DNA from: Gammaproteobacteria bacterium HGW-Gammaproteobacteria-1
GTDB taxonomy: Bacteria; Pseudomonadota; Gammaproteobacteria; Thiohalomonadales; Thiohalomonadaceae
Reading direction: 5' to 3'
Length of the DNA: 64,000 nt
Assembly: GCA_002840095.1 (NCBI GenBank)
Contig: PGZL01000013.1
Location: 1-64,000 of the forward strand
Shown: positions 38,697 to 47,572 of the stretch, piece after piece
How the letters are laid out: each line of letters starts with the position of its first letter
Numbering within the stretch: position 1 is the first letter of the stretch
The notes under the pieces: generated by a model
Databases searched by the model: none
The model's input: the letters and a program-made list of their open reading frames with translations, nothing else
Told to the model about the DNA's origin: nothing
Position numbers and translations under genes: made by a program

Positions 38697-41015
38697 TTAT
38701 TCTTCGCTTTCTTCCGCCCCGCCCGGCGGCGCCACCTGCTCGGTGTAGCCGCATTCCTTCTGCGGGCAGACCTTTTCGGTGCCGCGGCGCTTGGTGGTCT
38801 TGAGGGTGAGGATCGGCCAGCCGCACTGGGGGCAGGGTTCGTTGATGGGCGGATTCCACACGGCGTACTTGCAGTCCGGATAGGTATTGCACGAGTAGAA
38901 CAGCTTGCCGTAGCGCGACTTGCGTTGCACCAGCGAACCCTTCTTGCATTCGGGACAGGTGACGCCGGTGTCGGCCGGCTTTTCCAGCGGCTCGATGAAC
39001 TTGCACTTGGGGTAGGCGGAACAGCCGATGAACTTGCCGTAGCGGCCCTGGCGGATGATTAGCGGCGAGTCGCACTTGGGACAGGTGCGGCCCTCGACGA
39101 TCTCCGGCGGCGCCTCTTCCTTCTGTTCGGCGGTTTCGTTCAGGTTGCGCGTGTAGTCGCACTCCGGATAGCCGCTGCAGCCGATGAAGCGGCCGCGCCG
39201 GCCGAGACGGATGGACAGCGGCTTGCCGCACTTGGGACAGGCCTCGTCCAGCGCTTCCTGGGTGACGTCCTTGCGGCTGACGTCCTTTTCCTTTGTCTCC
39301 ACCAGCTCCTTGAACGGCCCCCAGAACTCGTCCATCACCGGCACCCAGTCCTTTTCGCCGCGCGACACTTCGTCCAGCTCGTCTTCGAGACGGGCGGTGA
39401 AGTCGTAGTCGACGTACTTGGTGAAATGTTCGGTGAGGAACTTGTTGACGATGCGGCCGACGTCGGTAGGGATGAAGCGCTTCTTGTCCATCTCCACGTA
39501 TTCGCGCTGCTGCAAGGTGGAGATGATCGACGCATAGGTGGAAGGACGGCCGATGCCGTACTCTTCCAGCGCCTTGACCAGGCTGGCTTCGGAATAGCGC
39601 GGCGGCGGCTCGGTGAAGTGCTGTTCGGTACGGATTGCCTTGAGCTCGACGGTTTCCCCTTCCTGCAACGGCGGCAACAGGCGGTTGTCCTCGTCGTCAT
39701 CCTTCTTGGCGTCATCCACGCTCTCTTCGTACACCGCCATGAAGCCGGGATGGACCACGGTGGAGCCGTTGGCACGGAAGGTATTGCCTTCGCCGGCGGA
39801 CAGATCCACCGCCACCGTATCGATGGTGGCGTGCACCATCTGGCAGGCGAGGGTGCGCTTCCAGATCAGCTCATACAGCTTGTGCTGTTCCTTGGTGAGA
39901 TGATCCTTCAGCGTATCGGGCTCGCGCAGCACGGAGGTGGGGCGCACCGCTTCATGCGCCTCCTGGGCATTCTTCGATTTGGTCTTGTAAACGCGCGGTT
40001 CCTTCGGCACGTTGTCGGCGCCGAAACGCTGGGCGATGTAGTCGCGGATCTCATCCAGCGCTTCCTGCGCCAGGTTGACGGAGTCGGTACGCATGTAGGA
40101 GATCAGACCGACGGTTTCGCCGCCGATGTCGATACCTTCATATAGCTGCTGCGCGGTACGCATGGTGCGCTGCGCGGTGAAACCCAGCTTGCGCGAGGCC
40201 TCCTGCTGCAGGGTCGACGTGGTGAACGGCGCGGTGGGATTGCGCTTGCGCTGTTTCTTTTCCACCTTGCTCACCACCAGCTTGCCGCCGGCGGCCTTGG
40301 TCAGGGTCTTTTCCGCAGCCTTGGCACCCTTGCTGTCGGTGATGGAGAACTGCGTCAGCTTCTCCCCTTTGAGGAAGGTCAGCTTGGCGTTGAACGCCTG
40401 TTTGGCCGCCACGGTATCGGCCTCGATGGTCCAATACTCGCGCGCCGTGAATGCCTCGATCTCCAGCTCGCGTTCGACGATCAGGCGCAGCGCCGGGCTC
40501 TGCACGCGGCCGGCGGAAAGACCGCGACGGATCTTCTTCCACAACAGCGGCGACAGGTTGAAGCCCACCAGGTAATCAAGGGCACGGCGCGCCTGCTGTG
40601 CGTTGACCAGGTCCATGGCCAACTCGCGCGGATTTTCGGCGGCTTCCTGAATCGCCTTCTTGGTGATTTCGTGGAACACCACGCGCGCGACCTGCTTGTC
40701 CTTGAGCAGGTCGCGCTCCTTCAGGATTTCCAGCAGGTGCCAGGAGATGGCTTCGCCTTCGCGATCCGGGTCAGTCGCCAGATAGAGGCTGTCGGCCTTT
40801 TTCAGCGCCTTGGCGATGGCATCGACGTGTTTTTCGTTCTTGTCGATGAGCTGGTACTTCATCGCGAAACCATGGCCGGGGTCCACGGCCCCTTCCTTGG
40901 GCAGCAGGTCGCGCACATGGCCATAGGAGGCCAGCACCTCGAAATCCTTGCCCAGGTATTTCTTGATGGTCTTGGCCTTGGCCGGTGATTCAACGATGAC
41001 GAGGTGCTTGCTCAT
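38697..41015 (-). CDS. topA: DNA topoisomerase I
   Basis: A 772-residue type IA topoisomerase. The N-terminal TOPRIM domain opens with LVIVESPAKAKTIKKYLG; the active-site Tyr is in GLISYMRTDS. Four C-terminal cysteine-rich zinc ribbons begin CPKCGKPLSIRLGRRGRFIGCSGYPEC. It relaxes negative supercoils. Terminates near the D6 repeat and is transcribed after smg; a terminator lies between smg and topA. Confidence 0.97.
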   Translation of the reverse strand: MSKHLVIVESPAKAKTIKKYLGKDFEVLASYGHVRDLLPKEGAVDPGHGFAMKYQLIDKNEKHVDAIAKALKKADSLYLATDPDREGEAISWHLLEILKERDLLKDKQVARVVFHEITKKAIQEAAENPRELAMDLVNAQQARRALDYLVGFNLSPLLWKKIRRGLSAGRVQSPALRLIVERELEIEAFTAREYWTIEADTVAAKQAFNAKLTFLKGEKLTQFSITDSKGAKAAEKTLTKAAGGKLVVSKVEKKQRKRNPTAPFTTSTLQQEASRKLGFTAQRTMRTAQQLYEGIDIGGETVGLISYMRTDSVNLAQEALDEIRDYIAQRFGADNVPKEPRVYKTKSKNAQEAHEAVRPTSVLREPDTLKDHLTKEQHKLYELIWKRTLACQMVHATIDTVAVDLSAGEGNTFRANGSTVVHPGFMAVYEESVDDAKKDDDEDNRLLPPLQEGETVELKAIRTEQHFTEPPPRYSEASLVKALEEYGIGRPSTYASIISTLQQREYVEMDKKRFIPTDVGRIVNKFLTEHFTKYVDYDFTARLEDELDEVSRGEKDWVPVMDEFWGPFKELVETKEKDVSRKDVTQEALDEACPKCGKPLSIRLGRRGRFIGCSGYPECDYTRNLNETAEQKEEAPPEIVEGRTCPKCDSPLIIRQGRYGKFIGCSAYPKCKFIEPLEKPADTGVTCPECKKGSLVQRKSRYGKLFYSCNTYPDCKYAVWNPPINEPCPQCGWPILTLKTTKRRGTEKVCPQKECGYTEQVAPPGGAEESEE

Positions 41016-41072
41016 ACCGCTCCCTTGGAGCCCGTCCTACGATGTCGGCAATGCATCACATCGTGCCGACGC

Positions 41073-41104
41073 TCTAAAAAACAATGCCCGCGTTACGCGG
41101 GCAT
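41073..41104 (-). terminator. Intrinsic terminator between smg and topA
   Basis: A perfect ATGCCCGCG/CGCGGGCAT hairpin (41084-41104) followed on the minus strand by TGTTTTTTA, about 27 nt after the smg stop. topA therefore probably has its own promoter in 41016-41072, where a GTCGGCA/TGCCGAC hairpin is also found. Confidence 0.8.
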
Positions 41105-41130
41105 ACCTTGTGTCGGATGGGGCGTCGCGC

Positions 41131-41607
41131 TCAGTGCAGCACGCCCGCCGTCTCATCCAGGACCAGATCTTCCATCCACGCAAATGCAGCCTCACGGCCG
41201 GGCTGGTTGAACAGGACCATCAGGATCACCCACTTGAGCTGCTCCAGATCCACCTCGTCCTCTTCCAGCGCCATGACCCGATCGATCACCATCTCCCGCG
41301 TGGCGGAGTCGAGCACGCCCATCTGTTCCATGAACAGGATGAAGCCGCGGCATTCGGTGTTGATCTTCTCCAGTTCCGGCTCCGAATAGAGACGGATGGA
41401 GCCGGACGGCACCGCCGGCGGCGGCGCATCGTCCTGCAGGTCGGCCAGGCCTTCGAGCCAGTCGAATGCCTTGCGGATTTCGTTCTGCCTGAAACCCGCC
41501 TCCAGCAGCACCTCTTTCAAAGCGTCCTGATCTTCGTCGAACTCGGTGTCATCATCCATATAGTTCTCGAACAGATACATAAGGACGTCAAACACGTTTT
41601 GCTTCAT
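41131..41607 (-). CDS. smg: Smg family protein (DUF494)
   Basis: A 158-residue protein of the Smg/DUF494 family, with MKQNVFDVLMYLFENYMD at the N-terminus and WVILMVLFNQPG near the C-terminus. The role is uncertain; smg is regularly linked to dprA, as here. The dprA stop abuts it, so the two are co-transcribed. Confidence 0.93.
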   Translation of the reverse strand: MKQNVFDVLMYLFENYMDDDTEFDEDQDALKEVLLEAGFRQNEIRKAFDWLEGLADLQDDAPPPAVPSGSIRLYSEPELEKINTECRGFILFMEQMGVLDSATREMVIDRVMALEEDEVDLEQLKWVILMVLFNQPGREAAFAWMEDLVLDETAGVLH

Positions 41608-42711
41608 TCAGAGGCTCTCTTTGCTGGTTCGGGCATAACCCCCGCCCGCCGCGGAGGCCACATAACCCTCAAGTTCCAGTAATAACAGCATGGAGGAAAC
41701 AGCATCGGCCGTCAATCCGCTGCGTTCCACCAGGATGTCCACGGCCGTGGGCGCGAAATCCAGGCATTCGAGCAGACGGCGATAGTCCGCGTCGAGCGCG
41801 AATTCACTTATCGATGACGCGGTTTCTTCCGCCAGTACGGCGCGCAGTTGCGGCGCCAGTTCCTCCAGTACGTCCTGCGCCGTCTCCACCAGCTTGGCTC
41901 CGTCACGGATCAGGCGGTGGCAACCGCGCGCCAGTGGATTGTGGATGGAACCGGGGATGGCGAACACCTCGCGCCCCTGCTCCGAGGCGCTCCTGGCGGT
42001 GAGCAGCGATCCGCTGCGCAGCGCAGCCTCCACCACCAGCGTACCCAAAGCCAGGCCACTGATGATGCGGTTGCGGCGCGGGAAGTGTCCCGGCAGCGGC
42101 GCGGTGCCCGGCGGGTACTCGCTCACCAGCGCACCGCCGCCGTCGACGATGGCATGGGCGAGATCGTGGTGCCGCGCCGGGTAGATTCGGTCCGGACCGG
42201 TGCCGAACACGGCGACGGTCTGCCCCTTGCCGGCCAGTGCGCCGCGATGGGCCGCCGCGTCGATGCCCAGCGCCAGCCCGCTGGTGATGGTGAGCCCGGC
42301 CCCGGCCAGCGCCTTGGCGAACTGCTGCGCCGTTTCCTCACCCAGCGGCGTCGGATTGCGGCTGCCGACGATGGCCAGTTGCGGCTGCACCAGGGCCTCG
42401 GTATCGCCGTGCACGAACAGCAACGGCGGCGCGTCGCTGATTTGCGCCAACAGCGGGGGATATGAGGGATCGGCCAGGGTGAGTATGCGGCGCTGGCCGC
42501 CGACCCAGGCCAGATCGTTCTCCACGGCCTCCCACGCCGGCTCGCGCAATGCGGCGCGCAGATCGGGCTCCAGCACGCCGTCGCGCGCCCCGTGTTCGAA
42601 CAGTCCCTGCGGACTGCCGTAGTTTGCCAGCAGTTCGCGCACCCGCACGGGTCCGACACCGGGCAGGTGCAACAGGGCCAGCCAATAGTGGAGTTCGTCG
42701 CGTGTGGTCAT
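41608..42711 (-). CDS. dprA: DNA-processing protein DprA
   Basis: A 367-residue protein. An N-terminal helical (SAM-like) part precedes a Rossmann domain with GSRNPTPLGEETAQQFA and TSGLALGIDAAAHRGAL; a C-terminal winged helix (about 300-367) follows. It loads RecA on incoming single-stranded DNA during natural transformation. Directly upstream of smg. Confidence 0.95.
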   Translation of the reverse strand: MTTRDELHYWLALLHLPGVGPVRVRELLANYGSPQGLFEHGARDGVLEPDLRAALREPAWEAVENDLAWVGGQRRILTLADPSYPPLLAQISDAPPLLFVHGDTEALVQPQLAIVGSRNPTPLGEETAQQFAKALAGAGLTITSGLALGIDAAAHRGALAGKGQTVAVFGTGPDRIYPARHHDLAHAIVDGGGALVSEYPPGTAPLPGHFPRRNRIISGLALGTLVVEAALRSGSLLTARSASEQGREVFAIPGSIHNPLARGCHRLIRDGAKLVETAQDVLEELAPQLRAVLAEETASSISEFALDADYRRLLECLDFAPTAVDILVERSGLTADAVSSMLLLLELEGYVASAAGGGYARTSKESL

Positions 42712-42765
42712 CGTCGTTCAGCCATGTCCCTATAGCCAGGCCGCAGTATACCCGAAGCCCAAATA

Positions 42766-42791
42766 CAAACGGCGCCCGCAGGCGCCGTTTG
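42766..42791 (-). terminator. Terminator after the LysM lipoprotein gene
   Basis: A perfect 11-bp stem CAAACGGCGCC/GGCGCCGTTTG with four-base loop, about 24 nt past the LysM gene stop on the minus strand. Only TATTT follows, so a weak U-tract. Confidence 0.7.
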
Positions 42792-42814
42792 TCCGGCTTT
42801 CAGGTGCCCCTAAA

Positions 42815-43942
42815 TCAGGGATTGGTAACGACGTCCATCACGTGCATGGTACGGGTCGCCTTCATCACCAGCCCGTAGCTGACACGCTCGAAAGTGCGGA
42901 ACACCATCAGGTTGCCGGCGTGCTCATCCGGCATCTTCACCCACTCGTTGTCGCGCTGCCGATCACGGATTGTTTCACCGGCCTGATAGATGGCCAGGAC
43001 GTGGCCCGGCTCCATGCCTTCGCGCTGGCCCATGCTGATGGTCACCACCTGGTACTGGCCGATGAGGGAGACGCCGCCGGGCACGGCGATGATCTTCCCC
43101 TTCACCTTGTCCTTGGGCGCCCGCGGGATGAAGCTGGTGTCGGGCAGGATATCGTTGGCCGGCAGGAGGCGGTCACCGTTGAGTATCTCGCGGGTCGCCT
43201 TTTCGATCTGCAGGGTGGAAACGTCGGCAAATTCCTTCAGCCGCACGTCGCCCACGTGTATGGCCTCGTAACCAAGGATTTCGTCCGGGTTTTCCGGGTT
43301 GCGGTAGACATCGCCGGGGCGCACCACCACATAGTCGATCACATCCGCATCACTCAGTCCGCGTACATAGACGCGGTGGCCGGGACCGGCGATCAGGTGC
43401 TTGTCGGCGGTGGACAGAATATAGGGCGCCGCCTCCAGTTCCTTTTCGGTCACCACCCGCGGCCGGGTCAGGAACGGGCGGATGGCGGTGATGGGGATGG
43501 TGGGAATGGCACGGTCCAGGCCTTCCACCCGCACCTTTGGCGACAGGCGCTGCTCGGGAATGCCCGGCGCGGTGGTGCTGATGACGCCGCCACGGTGAAT
43601 TTGAATGATCGGGCGTCCATCCTTATAGGCAAGGATCAGGACATCGCCGGGATAGATCAGGTGCGGATTGGCAATCTGCGGGTTGCTGTCCCACAACTCG
43701 GGCCAGCGCCACGGGTCGCTCAGGAAGCGCGAGGAAATATCCCACAGGGTATCGCCCTTGACCACCACATAGCGCTGCGGGGCATCGGGCTTTATCTCCA
43801 GCGGAGCCGGCGCGGGGGCGGCCACGGGTTCGGGTTGCGGCTCGGGAACCGGCTGTTGCGGTGCACTGGCACAACCGACGACAATGACTGCCGCTGCCAG
43901 GGAGGAAAGCAGTCGGGAGATACGGAGCGGATTCTTTTCCAT
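42815..43942 (-). CDS. LysM-domain lipoprotein
   Basis: A 375-residue envelope protein. The signal peptide ends in the lipobox VVGC near residue 23, followed by a Pro-rich linker. A LysM domain (about 55-105) has YVVVKGDTLWDISSRFL and NPHLIYPGDVL, so it should bind peptidoglycan. The remaining 270 residues are an uncharacterised beta-rich region. In pseudomonads a similar gene lies between dprA and def, as here. It is divergent from def. Confidence 0.9.
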   Translation of the reverse strand: MEKNPLRISRLLSSLAAAVIVVGCASAPQQPVPEPQPEPVAAPAPAPLEIKPDAPQRYVVVKGDTLWDISSRFLSDPWRWPELWDSNPQIANPHLIYPGDVLILAYKDGRPIIQIHRGGVISTTAPGIPEQRLSPKVRVEGLDRAIPTIPITAIRPFLTRPRVVTEKELEAAPYILSTADKHLIAGPGHRVYVRGLSDADVIDYVVVRPGDVYRNPENPDEILGYEAIHVGDVRLKEFADVSTLQIEKATREILNGDRLLPANDILPDTSFIPRAPKDKVKGKIIAVPGGVSLIGQYQVVTISMGQREGMEPGHVLAIYQAGETIRDRQRDNEWVKMPDEHAGNLMVFRTFERVSYGLVMKATRTMHVMDVVTNP

Positions 43943-44122
43943 GGGCGTCCCGTAGAGGTTTGTGTCGAATTCTTTGCCCGTCCCGGCGGGAACGGTTTCT
44001 CCGGCCTGACCCCTACCCGCGGTATCGGTTTGCGGGTCGTCCTGGGAGCCAGAACCTAGTATCATCATTACTTTAGCAGCAAGTCTTGCGCAATTACTAT
44101 AGGTTTGTCACGGAAAACCGCC

Positions 44123-44626
44123 ATGGCCATCCTCAGCATCCTTCATTTCCCCGATCCGCGCCTGCGCACCCGTGCCGCGCCGGTGACCCACGTGGACGAC
44201 AAAATCCGCCGCCTGGTGGACGACATGTTCGACACCATGTACGACGCGCCCGGCATCGGCCTGGCCGCCACCCAGGTGAATGAACACCAGCGGGTCATCG
44301 TCATCGACGTGTCGGAAGAAAGGAATGATCCGCGGGTGTTCATCAACCCCGAGATCCTCTCCCGCGACGGCGTGGAGCAGATGGACGAGGGCTGCCTGTC
44401 GGTGCCCGGCGTCTATGAGACGGTGGAACGGGCCGAGCGGGTGCAGGTACGCGCCCTCAACCGTGACGGCCAGCCCTTCGAACTGGACGCCGACGGCCTG
44501 CTGGCGGTGTGCATCCAGCACGAAATGGATCACCTGGAGGGCAAGCTGTTCGTGGACTATCTCTCCAGCCTGAAGCGCGAGCGCATCCGCAAGAAGCTGG
44601 AAAAAATGCGCCGCCAGACGCTGTAA
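44123..44626 (+). CDS. def: Peptide deformylase
   Basis: A 167-residue metallohydrolase. It has all three motifs: [16 protein letters not shown] and QHEMDHLEG, where Cys and the two His bind the metal. It removes formyl from nascent proteins. An in-frame TTG at 44105 is unlikely to be the start. A possible -10 TACTAT lies near 44095. First gene of a def-fmt-rsmB run, separated from fmt by repeat D7. Confidence 0.96.
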   Translation: MAILSILHFPDPRLRTRAAPVTHVDDKIRRLVDDMFDTMYDAPGIGLAATQVNEHQRVIVIDVSEERNDPRVFINPEILSRDGVEQMDEGCLSVPGVYETVERAERVQVRALNRDGQPFELDADGLLAVCIQHEMDHLEGKLFVDYLSSLKRERIRKKLEKMRRQTL

Positions 44627-44640
44627 ACCCATAAAAACCT

Positions 44641-44753
44641 GACGCAGAGACGCGGAGGCACAGAGCTATTGTTGCAGGAGCGGCAAACTGCTTGACCAGG
44701 CAGCGACCCCACTCCGGACTGTACAATTCTCTGCGTCTCTGCGCCTCCGCGGC
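44641..44753. repeat. Family D hairpin element D7
   Basis: Arms CGCAGAGA, CGCGGAGG, CACAGAG (44641-44665) and the inverse (44728-44753), with an enlarged 62-nt core. It separates def from fmt. The right end runs into GAGGA, the ribosome-binding site of fmt, so the element lies within the def-fmt transcript. Confidence 0.88.
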
Positions 44754-44765
44754 GAGGATTTCTGT

Positions 44766-45707
44766 ATGTCACCCCTGAATATTGTTTTTGCCGGCACGCC
44801 GGAGTTTGCCGCCGTGGCCCTCAAGGCGCTGCTGGCCTCGCGCCACCGGGTCATCGCCGCCTATACCCAGCCCGATCGCCCGGCCGGGCGCGGCCGCAAA
44901 CTTACGCCCGGCCCGGTCAAGGCCCTGGCCCTGGAACATGGCGTGCCGGTCCACCAGCCGCTGTCCCTAAAGGATGCCTCCGCGCAACAGGAGCTGGCGG
45001 CGCTCAACGCCGACGTGATGGTCGTCGCCGCCTACGGCCTGCTGCTGCCCAAGGCCGTGCTGGAGATGCCGCGCCACGGCTGTCTCAACATCCATGGCTC
45101 CCTCCTGCCGCGCTGGCGCGGCGCCGCGCCCATCCAGCGCGCCATCCTCGCCGGCGACAGCGAAACCGGCATCACCATCATGCAGATGGACGTGGGCCTG
45201 GACACCGGCGCCATGCTGCACAAGGTCAGCACGCCGATCGGCGACACCGACACCGCAGCCACCCTGCACGACCGCCTCGCCACCCTCGGCGCCGAGGCGA
45301 TCCTCACCGCCCTCGATCAGCTCCAGGCCGGTACCCTGCGCGGCGAGGCGCAGGACGACGCCCTGGCCAACTACGCCAAAAAGCTCGACAAGGCCGAGGC
45401 CGCCATGGACTGGGCGCGCAGCGCCGTGGAACTGTCGCGCCAGGTACGCGCCTTCAATCCCTGGCCGGTGGCCCAGGCCAGGCTGGGCGAGGAGGTGCTG
45501 CGCGTATGGGAGGCGGTAGCCCTGGATGAACCCGGCAACGCCGCCCCCGGCCGCGTGGTACGCAGCGGACGGGACGGCATCGACGTGGCCACCGGCCACG
45601 GCCTGCTGCGCCTGCTGCGGGTGCAGCTGCCCGGCGGCAAGCCCCTGGCTGCCGCGGACTTCCTCAATGCCCACACCCTCGACGCGGTGACCCTCGGCAA
45701 TGGCTAA
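44766..45707 (+). CDS. fmt: Methionyl-tRNA formyltransferase
   Basis: A 313-residue enzyme. It has [14 protein letters not shown], the catalytic [20 protein letters not shown] region and DTGAML, then a C-terminal OB-like domain. It formylates initiator Met-tRNA. It overlaps rsmB by 8 nt. GAGGA lies 9 nt before the ATG, at the end of repeat D7. Confidence 0.97.
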   Translation: MSPLNIVFAGTPEFAAVALKALLASRHRVIAAYTQPDRPAGRGRKLTPGPVKALALEHGVPVHQPLSLKDASAQQELAALNADVMVVAAYGLLLPKAVLEMPRHGCLNIHGSLLPRWRGAAPIQRAILAGDSETGITIMQMDVGLDTGAMLHKVSTPIGDTDTAATLHDRLATLGAEAILTALDQLQAGTLRGEAQDDALANYAKKLDKAEAAMDWARSAVELSRQVRAFNPWPVAQARLGEEVLRVWEAVALDEPGNAAPGRVVRSGRDGIDVATGHGLLRLLRVQLPGGKPLAAADFLNAHTLDAVTLGNG

Positions 45708-47010
45708 GAGCAAGAAAGACGACGCCCGCAGCGCCGCGGCCAGGGTCATCACCCTGGTGCTGGAGGAGGGACGCTCCCTCGCCGCCGCCCTGCCTCCGGC
45801 CCTGGCCGCCCTGCCCCCCGCCGAGCGCGGACTGGCGCAGGAGCTGTGCTACGGCACCCTGCGCTGGGCACCGCGCCTGGAGGCCCTGGCGGACAAGTTG
45901 CTGGACAAGCCGCTGCGCGCCCGCGACCGCGACGTGCACGCCCTGCTGCTGACCGGGCTGTACCAGCTGCTCTACCTCAACGTGCCGGTCCACGCCGCCG
46001 TTTCCCTCACCGTCGATGCCACCGCGCGCCTGGGCAAGGACTGGGCACGCGGCCTGCTCAACGGCGTACTGCGCCGGCTGCAACGGGAGCAGGAGGAACT
46101 GCTCGCCGCCGTGGACGCCGGCGAAACCGCCGCCCTGGCCCACCCCGCCTGGCTGCTGGCGCGGCTGCAACAGGACTGGCCGGAACACTGGCGCGACATC
46201 GCCGCCGCCAACAACGCCCGCCCGCCCATGACCCTGCGCGTCAACCGCCTGCGCGGCAGCCGCGAGCAATACCTGGAGCGGCTGCAACAGGCCGGGCTCC
46301 CCGCTGCCGCCCCGCCCCACGCCCCCGACGCGCTGACCCTGGAGACGCCGGTGGCGGTGGAACGGCTGCCGGGTTTCGCTGACGGCGACGTCTCGGTGCA
46401 GGACGCCGCGGCGCAACTGGCCGCCGGCCTGTTGCAGCTGGCGCCGGGGCAGCGGGTACTGGACGCCTGCGCCGCCCCCGGCGGCAAGACCGGCCACATC
46501 CTGGAAGCCTGCCCCGAGGTCGAGCTGCTGGCCCTGGACAGCGACGCGGAGCGGCTGGCGCGGGTGCAGGAAAACCTGACGCGGCTGGGGCTCACGGCGG
46601 AGCTGTGTGCCGGCGACGCCGGCGACCCGGCCGCCTGGTGGGACGGCCGCCCCTACGATCGCATCCTGCTCGACGCCCCCTGCTCCGGCAGCGGCGTCAT
46701 CCGCCGTCATCCCGATATCAAATCGCTGCGCCGCGCCGAAGACATTGCGGCGCTCAACCTGCAGCAGGGGCGTCTGCTGCGGGCGCTGTGGCCCTTGCTG
46801 GCGCCGGGCGGTATCCTTGTCTACGCCACCTGCTCCATACTCACGGCGGAAAATGCCGGGCAGGTGACGGCATTCCTGCGCAACGAGGCGCAGGCACGCG
46901 AACTCCCCATTTCCGCCGCCTGGGGCCTGGCGGCGGCGGCGGGGCGGCAGATCCTGCCCGGCGAGAATGGAATGGATGGCTTTTATTACGCAGCTCTCGG
47001 CAAGGCATGA
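45700..47010 (+). CDS. rsmB: 16S rRNA m5C967 methyltransferase RsmB
   Basis: A 436-residue enzyme. A NusB-like N-terminal domain (about 1-140) is followed by a SAM-dependent methyltransferase domain with [34 protein letters not shown] and YATCSI, where the two cysteines form the catalytic pair. It methylates C967 of 16S rRNA. It overlaps both fmt and the DUF4390 gene. Confidence 0.96.
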   Translation: MAKSKKDDARSAAARVITLVLEEGRSLAAALPPALAALPPAERGLAQELCYGTLRWAPRLEALADKLLDKPLRARDRDVHALLLTGLYQLLYLNVPVHAAVSLTVDATARLGKDWARGLLNGVLRRLQREQEELLAAVDAGETAALAHPAWLLARLQQDWPEHWRDIAAANNARPPMTLRVNRLRGSREQYLERLQQAGLPAAAPPHAPDALTLETPVAVERLPGFADGDVSVQDAAAQLAAGLLQLAPGQRVLDACAAPGGKTGHILEACPEVELLALDSDAERLARVQENLTRLGLTAELCAGDAGDPAAWWDGRPYDRILLDAPCSGSGVIRRHPDIKSLRRAEDIAALNLQQGRLLRALWPLLAPGGILVYATCSILTAENAGQVTAFLRNEAQARELPISAAWGLAAAAGRQILPGENGMDGFYYAALGKA

Positions 47011-47572
47011 CTCACGGCCCGCCGGCTGGCGCCGGCTGCTGTGCGCGCTCGCCTTCGGGCTGTGCGCGGCGGCCGCCCATGCCGACGGTTTCGAGGTCAG
47101 CTCCGCCGCCACCCAGCTGGAAAACGACACCTACCAGCTCAATGCCCGCATCGACTACCAATTCAGCGGCGAGGTGCTCGAAGCCCTCAACAACGGCGTC
47201 CCCCTCACCCTGCGGCTGGAAGTTGAGGTGCAGCGCCTGCGGCGCTGGTGGCCCAACGAGACCGTGGTCCAGCGGGAGCTGCGCCACCAGCTCACCTACC
47301 ACGCCTTTTCCGATCAGTACCTGCTGCGCGATCTGAACAGCGACAAGCTCACCATCTACCACACTCTCAACCTGGCGCTGCTGGCGCTGGGCGCCGTGGA
47401 CGGATACCCGCTGCTGGACGCCGGCCGCGTCGAGCCGGACCAGGAATACCGGGTGCAACTGCGCACCGCCCTGGACATCGAGGCCCTGCCGGCGCCGCTG
47501 CGGCCGGTGGCCTACGTCACTCCCGCCTGGCGCCTGTCCAGTGAATGGTTCACATGTTCCTTGACGCCCTGA
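46976..47572 (+). CDS. DUF4390 family exported protein
   Basis: A 198-residue protein with a signal peptide ending in AHADG, and RRWWPNETVVQRELRHQLTYHAFSDQYLL typical of DUF4390. In several proteobacteria DUF4390 sits between rsmB and ntrY, as here, so it may act with the NtrY sensor. ATGs at 46967 and 46976 are in frame, and both overlap the rsmB end. Function unknown. Confidence 0.85.
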   Translation: MAFITQLSARHDSRPAGWRRLLCALAFGLCAAAAHADGFEVSSAATQLENDTYQLNARIDYQFSGEVLEALNNGVPLTLRLEVEVQRLRRWWPNETVVQRELRHQLTYHAFSDQYLLRDLNSDKLTIYHTLNLALLALGAVDGYPLLDAGRVEPDQEYRVQLRTALDIEALPAPLRPVAYVTPAWRLSSEWFTCSLTP